Below are positions 60,282 through 64,000 of a DNA stretch of 64,000 bases, one piece after another. This DNA comes from Argentina anserina (taxonomy: Eukaryota > Streptophyta > Magnoliopsida > Rosales > Rosaceae), in contig NC_065872.1 of NCBI RefSeq assembly GCF_933775445.1, positions 9,982,001 through 10,046,000 on the forward strand, given 5' to 3'. Both the position numbers and the translations under genes were made by a program. Position 1 is the stretch's first letter; the number at the start of each line of letters is the position of its first letter. The notes below the pieces were generated by a model. The model did not search any database and had not been told where the DNA came from. It saw nothing but the letters and a program-made list of their open reading frames with translations.

Positions 60282-63200
60282 ATGGGTTCTGGAACAGAAA
60301 GGTCTCAGGTGAATGATGTTCAGACATTTGAAGTATCTGTCAAGAATTCTGAAAATGGTTCCTTTGGGGGGCCCAAACTCAATGGAACCAATTTTCGGAA
60401 ATGGAAGAAAATCATGACGGCTCATCTCTGAGGGATGCACAAGATGGGGCATGTAACTGGGGTTATTACGGCTCCTAGTGAAAGTGATGTTGTTGCCTAC
60501 ACTAAGTGGGAAGATGATGATGGTCTTGTGATGTCAGTTTTATACAAGGCCATGAATGAAGACATAAGTGATCTGGTGGAGCAATGTGACACAACTCAGG
60601 CAATCTGGAACACATTGGAAGACTTGTATAACAATGAGTCTGATTTCATACAGGTTCATGAGTTGATGTGCACTGCTTCAGCAATGCAGCAGGATGGGCA
60701 GCCAGTGGCGCAATATTTCACTAAGCTAAAGAATATTTGGGCTGAAATTGATGCGAAACGTCCCTGCAAGATCAAGAACCAGGAGGATCTTGTTTGGTAC
60801 TTGAAGGAAAAGGAGCTTGAGCGAGTTCATCATTTTTTGAGGGGTCTTGATGCAAAACATAACAGTGCCAAAGGAGAGCTACTCAGGATGATGGAGCCTC
60901 CTAGCTTGACTAAAGCTTTTACATATGTTCGTAAGGATGAGTCTCAGCAGGAAAGCCTTACTCAAGCACAACTTGAAGTCTCCAGTCTCACTGTTCAGGC
61001 AAAAGCACCAGCTCCACTCATTCAGCAATCCAGTTTAGTTCCACTCCACAAGCAAGGACCACCACCAGGCTTTGGAGACCAGTCTCGTCCTTGCTCTTAT
61101 TGCAAGGGTGACCATGCTCGTGACTCTTGTTGGAAGTTGTACCCGCATCTTAGGCCTAAGAGGCCAACCTTTCATCCCAAAGCAAAGGCAGCTGTCCAGT
61201 TGATCCAAGAACCAGATGTCTATGGTGTGGTCGGACACGATCATGACACAGCAGAAGGCGTCACACCCACAGCATCAGTAGCTGGTCGTGGTAAGATAGT
61301 TATGGCCTTAAATATTTCTAACTTTGTTACTATGGATGTTACTTTCTTTGAGGACATGAGCTATTATACCTCTTCTGATACTGCTCTTCAGGGGGAGCAT
61401 TCATATTTTGAAGAGCTGTATCATGGAGAGGGGGAGACAGGTCATTCAGTTGAGGTTACTGATGCACCAGTTTCACATGCACCAGCCACTCCAGAGGTTC
61501 AGGGACCGGAAGATGACAGACAGGCACCACCAGATGATTCTGGTGTGATTGCTTCAGAGATTCAGGAACCAGAGGCTGCCCCTCCTGCTTCACCTGCTGT
61601 TACTAATACCCCTGACTCATGTCTCCCTGGTATAGAAGATCTTCCATCTGAGGTTAGTAATTCCATTGGGGGTAATACTAGTGATGTTAATAGTAGGCAA
61701 TATGTGTTACCAAACAGGTCTACTAGGGGTAAACCAGCAAAAAAGTATGACCCTACCCTCCAAGCCAAAGCTAAGTATCCTGTGGCAAATTTTGTGTCTA
61801 CCCAAAGGTTGTCTAAGTCATATGAATCATTTGGGAATCAAATATCTGCTGTGTCAGTACCTAACAAAGTGCAGGATGCGTTGGGAGATCCTAAGTGGAG
61901 GAAAGCAATGGATGAGGAGATGGAAGCATTACAGAAGAACAATACTTGGGAGCTTGTATCCCCACCACATGGAAAGAAGGCAGTAGGATGTCGTTGGGTG
62001 TTTACAGTGAAGCATAACCCAGATGGGTCAGTGAGTCGGTATAAAGCACGCTTGGTGGCTAAGGGATTCACTCAGACATATGGCATTGATTATGATGAGA
62101 CATTTGCACCAGTTGCAAAGATGAATACTATCCGGGTATTGCTCTCTCTTGCTGCTAACTTAAACTGGCCTCTTAAACAGTTTGATGTCAAGAATGCTTT
62201 TCTTCATGGAGAACTTATGGAGGAAGTGTATATGGATCTTCCCCCGGGATATAAAACTACTCCTTCAGGTACCTTTGTGTGCAGATTGAGAAAATCTTTG
62301 TATGGTCTCAAACAATCACCTCGTGCTTGGTTTGGAAGATTTTCCCAGTTCATGAGGAAGATTGGTTATAAGCAGAGTAACTCAGACCACACATTGTTTC
62401 TCAGACACCAACAAGGGAAGGTAACAGCTCTGATCATATATGTTAATGATATGGTTGTTACTGGTAATGATACTGTTGAGATGGATAGCTTGCAAAACCA
62501 GTTAGCCACAGAGTTTGAGATGAAGGACCTAGGTGCACTCAAGTACTTCTTGGGCATTGAGGTAGCCAGGGGGAGTGAAGGCATCTATCTGTGTCAGAGG
62601 AAGTATATACTTGACCTATTAGCAGAGACAGGTATGTTGGATTGTATTCCAATTGACACTCCTATTGAGCAAAATCACCGATTAGCAGAGTATCCTGACC
62701 AGGTACCTACCGACAAGTCTCGTTATCAGAGGTTAGTTGGACGTCTGATTTATTTGACACACACCAGACCTGATGTTGCATATGCAGTAAGTGTGGTGAG
62801 CCAGTTCATGCATAATCCCAGTGTGGATCACATGGATGCTGTTGTGAGGATTCTGAGATACTTGAAGTCCGCTCCTGGGAGAGGAGTAATGTTTTCTAAA
62901 CACAAAAATGTCCTTGATGTTTGTGGTTTTACAGATGCAGACTGGGCTGGAAATATTACAGATAGAAGGTCTACATCAGGATATTTTACCTTTGTGGGAG
63001 GTAATCTTGTTACTTGGAAGAGTAAGAAGCAAAAGGTGGTGGCTCGGTCTAGTGCTGAAGCAGAATATAGAGATATGGCTCATGGAGTGTGAGAGTTGTT
63101 ATGGCTGAAGAATGTATTACGAGATTTGAGGGTTAAACCTAAGTGCGCCATGCAGTTATACTGTGACAACAAGGCAGCCATTGATATCTCACAGAATCCT

Positions 63201-63398
63201 GTGCAACATGATCATACTAAGCATGTGGAGGTTGATCGTCACTTCATAAAGGAGAAACTAGATGCTAAAATTATTAGCTTTCCTTTTGTCCCTACAGAAG
63301 AGCAGCTTGCAGATATACTCACAAAATGAGTTTGTAAGAAGGCCTTCTATGACTCACTTGGCAAGTTGGGCATGGTGGATGTGTATGCGTCAACTTGA
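60282..63398 (+). pseudogene. Copia gag fused to RT-RNase H, protease and integrase deleted, three in-frame TGA codons
   Basis: One frame runs from ATG 60282 to the final TGA at 63396-63398 without any frameshift, but is cut by TGA at 60429-60431, 63090-63092 and 63327-63329. Gag (start of frame to about 61290) includes a CCHC-like knuckle CSYCKGDHARDSC with three, not four, residues before His. At ALNISNFVTMDVTF (about 61300-61330) gag passes straight into the sequence that normally follows integrase, so the D-S/T-G protease and the whole integrase are absent. The RT region has FDVKNAFLHG, but the YxDD box reads YVND (Asn codon 62445-62447). RNase H has FTDADWAGN and SSAEAEY. No autonomous replication is possible from this copy. 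Confidence 0.93.
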
Positions 63399-63405
63399 GG
63401 GGGAG

Positions 63406-63582
63406 TGTTAGCGTGAGTCGTGTATATAGTTTAGGAATGTAAATTAAATTGTTATTACTTTCCTAGTCTAGATGTGTAGTACATGTAGGGTTTGTACGTA
63501 TTGTATCTCTATATATAGCCTCCACTGTGAGATGAATAATATATCAGAAAATTCATTCTCTAAAACCTCGTTATATTTGACT
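63406..63582 (+). repeat. 3' LTR of the young Copia element
   Basis: Identical over 177 bp to the left LTR. It follows the purine tract GAGGGGGAG and is followed by the direct repeat CGAAC. Confidence 0.93.
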
Positions 63583-63587
63583 CGAAC

Positions 63588-64000
63588 AACCTCACTAAGA
63601 TCGTTGTAGTCACACGAATGATCAACCTCACTAAGAACATTGATGTTGCCACTAAGGTCTTCAATGGAGTCACAAAGATCTCCTAGCACTAAGCTTCTCT
63701 TTTTTGTGTGAAATTTCTTCTCTTTGGTTTCACCTTGTTTCTTCTCTATCCGTGTGTGCTTGAAGGCTCTTCCACCTATTGCCTATATACATTATATATA
63801 TAGCAGCCGGCCATCCAACACTAACCCTAGTACACATAGGTAATCAACCTAATTTCCCTTCCTAATGCATCTCACATAGAAAAAGAAAATATCCATATGA
63901 ATATGGAATACACCTTATATTTTAAATCATTTTCTATAACAATTCCCAAACACCATTTAACTAAATATATATTCCCAAATATATATATCAATCTACCCAT
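63588..64000. other. Right flank: older repeat-like sequence, no gene
   Basis: It continues the target minisatellite and then reads as non-coding DNA with a TATATATAT stretch near 63793. It may belong to an older LTR element, but no protein or boundary proves this. Confidence 0.4.

Larger units (their letters stand above)
59450..63582 (+). mobile_element. Young non-autonomous Copia retrotransposon with identical LTRs
   Basis: The 177-bp LTRs (59450-59626 and 63406-63582) are identical on reading. CGAAC flanks both ends (59445-59449 and 63583-63587). The primer site TGGTATCAGAGC (initiator tRNA-Met complement) begins directly after the left LTR at 59627, and the purine tract GAGGGGGAG lies at 63397-63405. 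A single frame (60282-63398) carries gag fused to RT-RNase H, with protease and integrase missing. Total length is 4.1 kb, shorter than complete Copia elements. Confidence 0.95.
59415..63645. repeat. Target-site minisatellite split by the Copia element
   Basis: CAACCTCACTAAGATCGTTG occurs before the element (59415) and immediately after it (63587), and a third related unit follows (63621). With the element removed these form a tandem array with a period of roughly 34-38 bp. The Copia element entered this array. Confidence 0.7.

Noticed and set aside
1..64000. CRISPR arrays, operons, bacterial promoters or terminators
   Set aside because: This is plant nuclear DNA; the short tandem repeats found have no spacer pattern.

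Overview
The window is eudicot nuclear DNA: AT-rich, intron-bearing genes with GT-AG junctions, and many plant transposons. The repeat types and proteins would fit the rose family, but the sequence alone does not prove this. I support five protein-coding genes, each with a complete exon chain in one frame: an HD-Zip II homeodomain factor like HAT22 (10035-11248, +), the Fanconi anaemia E3 ligase FANCL (17286-21002, +), a xyloglucan endotransglucosylase/hydrolase like XTH6 (24378-23155, -), a RAD6-like ubiquitin-conjugating E2 (52851-50641, -), and a secreted EPF-like peptide (55215-55821, +). They are not an operon and show no clear joint function. FANCL and the E2 are both ubiquitin-pathway proteins, but nothing here shows that they work together.

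Layout: 1-6752 is intergenic with a long-inverted-repeat MITE and two related unclassified repeats. 6753-9029 looks like a solo LTR on the minus strand. The HD-Zip gene follows, then a MITE (12678-13597), FANCL and XTH (convergent), a G+C-rich repeat (about 25.7-26.4 kb) and a MULE-like element with a 9-bp target duplication (28267-29130).

30-47.5 kb is almost entirely transposon. A Copia retrotransposon (30013-38014) has a solo LTR nested inside it (31901-33471). A CACTA DNA transposon (38723-47516) follows, with decayed TNP2-type and second transposase genes. An inverted-repeat element with doubled arms (48925-50108) sits just before the E2 gene. A second long-inverted-repeat MITE containing a 135-bp tandem duplication lies between the E2 and EPFL genes.

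The right end carries a second Copia element (59450-63582). Its two 177-bp LTRs are identical, so it inserted very recently. Yet its coding frame lacks protease and integrase, carries three in-frame TGA codons and has a changed residue in the reverse-transcriptase active site. It looks like a non-autonomous element moved by proteins supplied from elsewhere. This is the most interesting object in the window.
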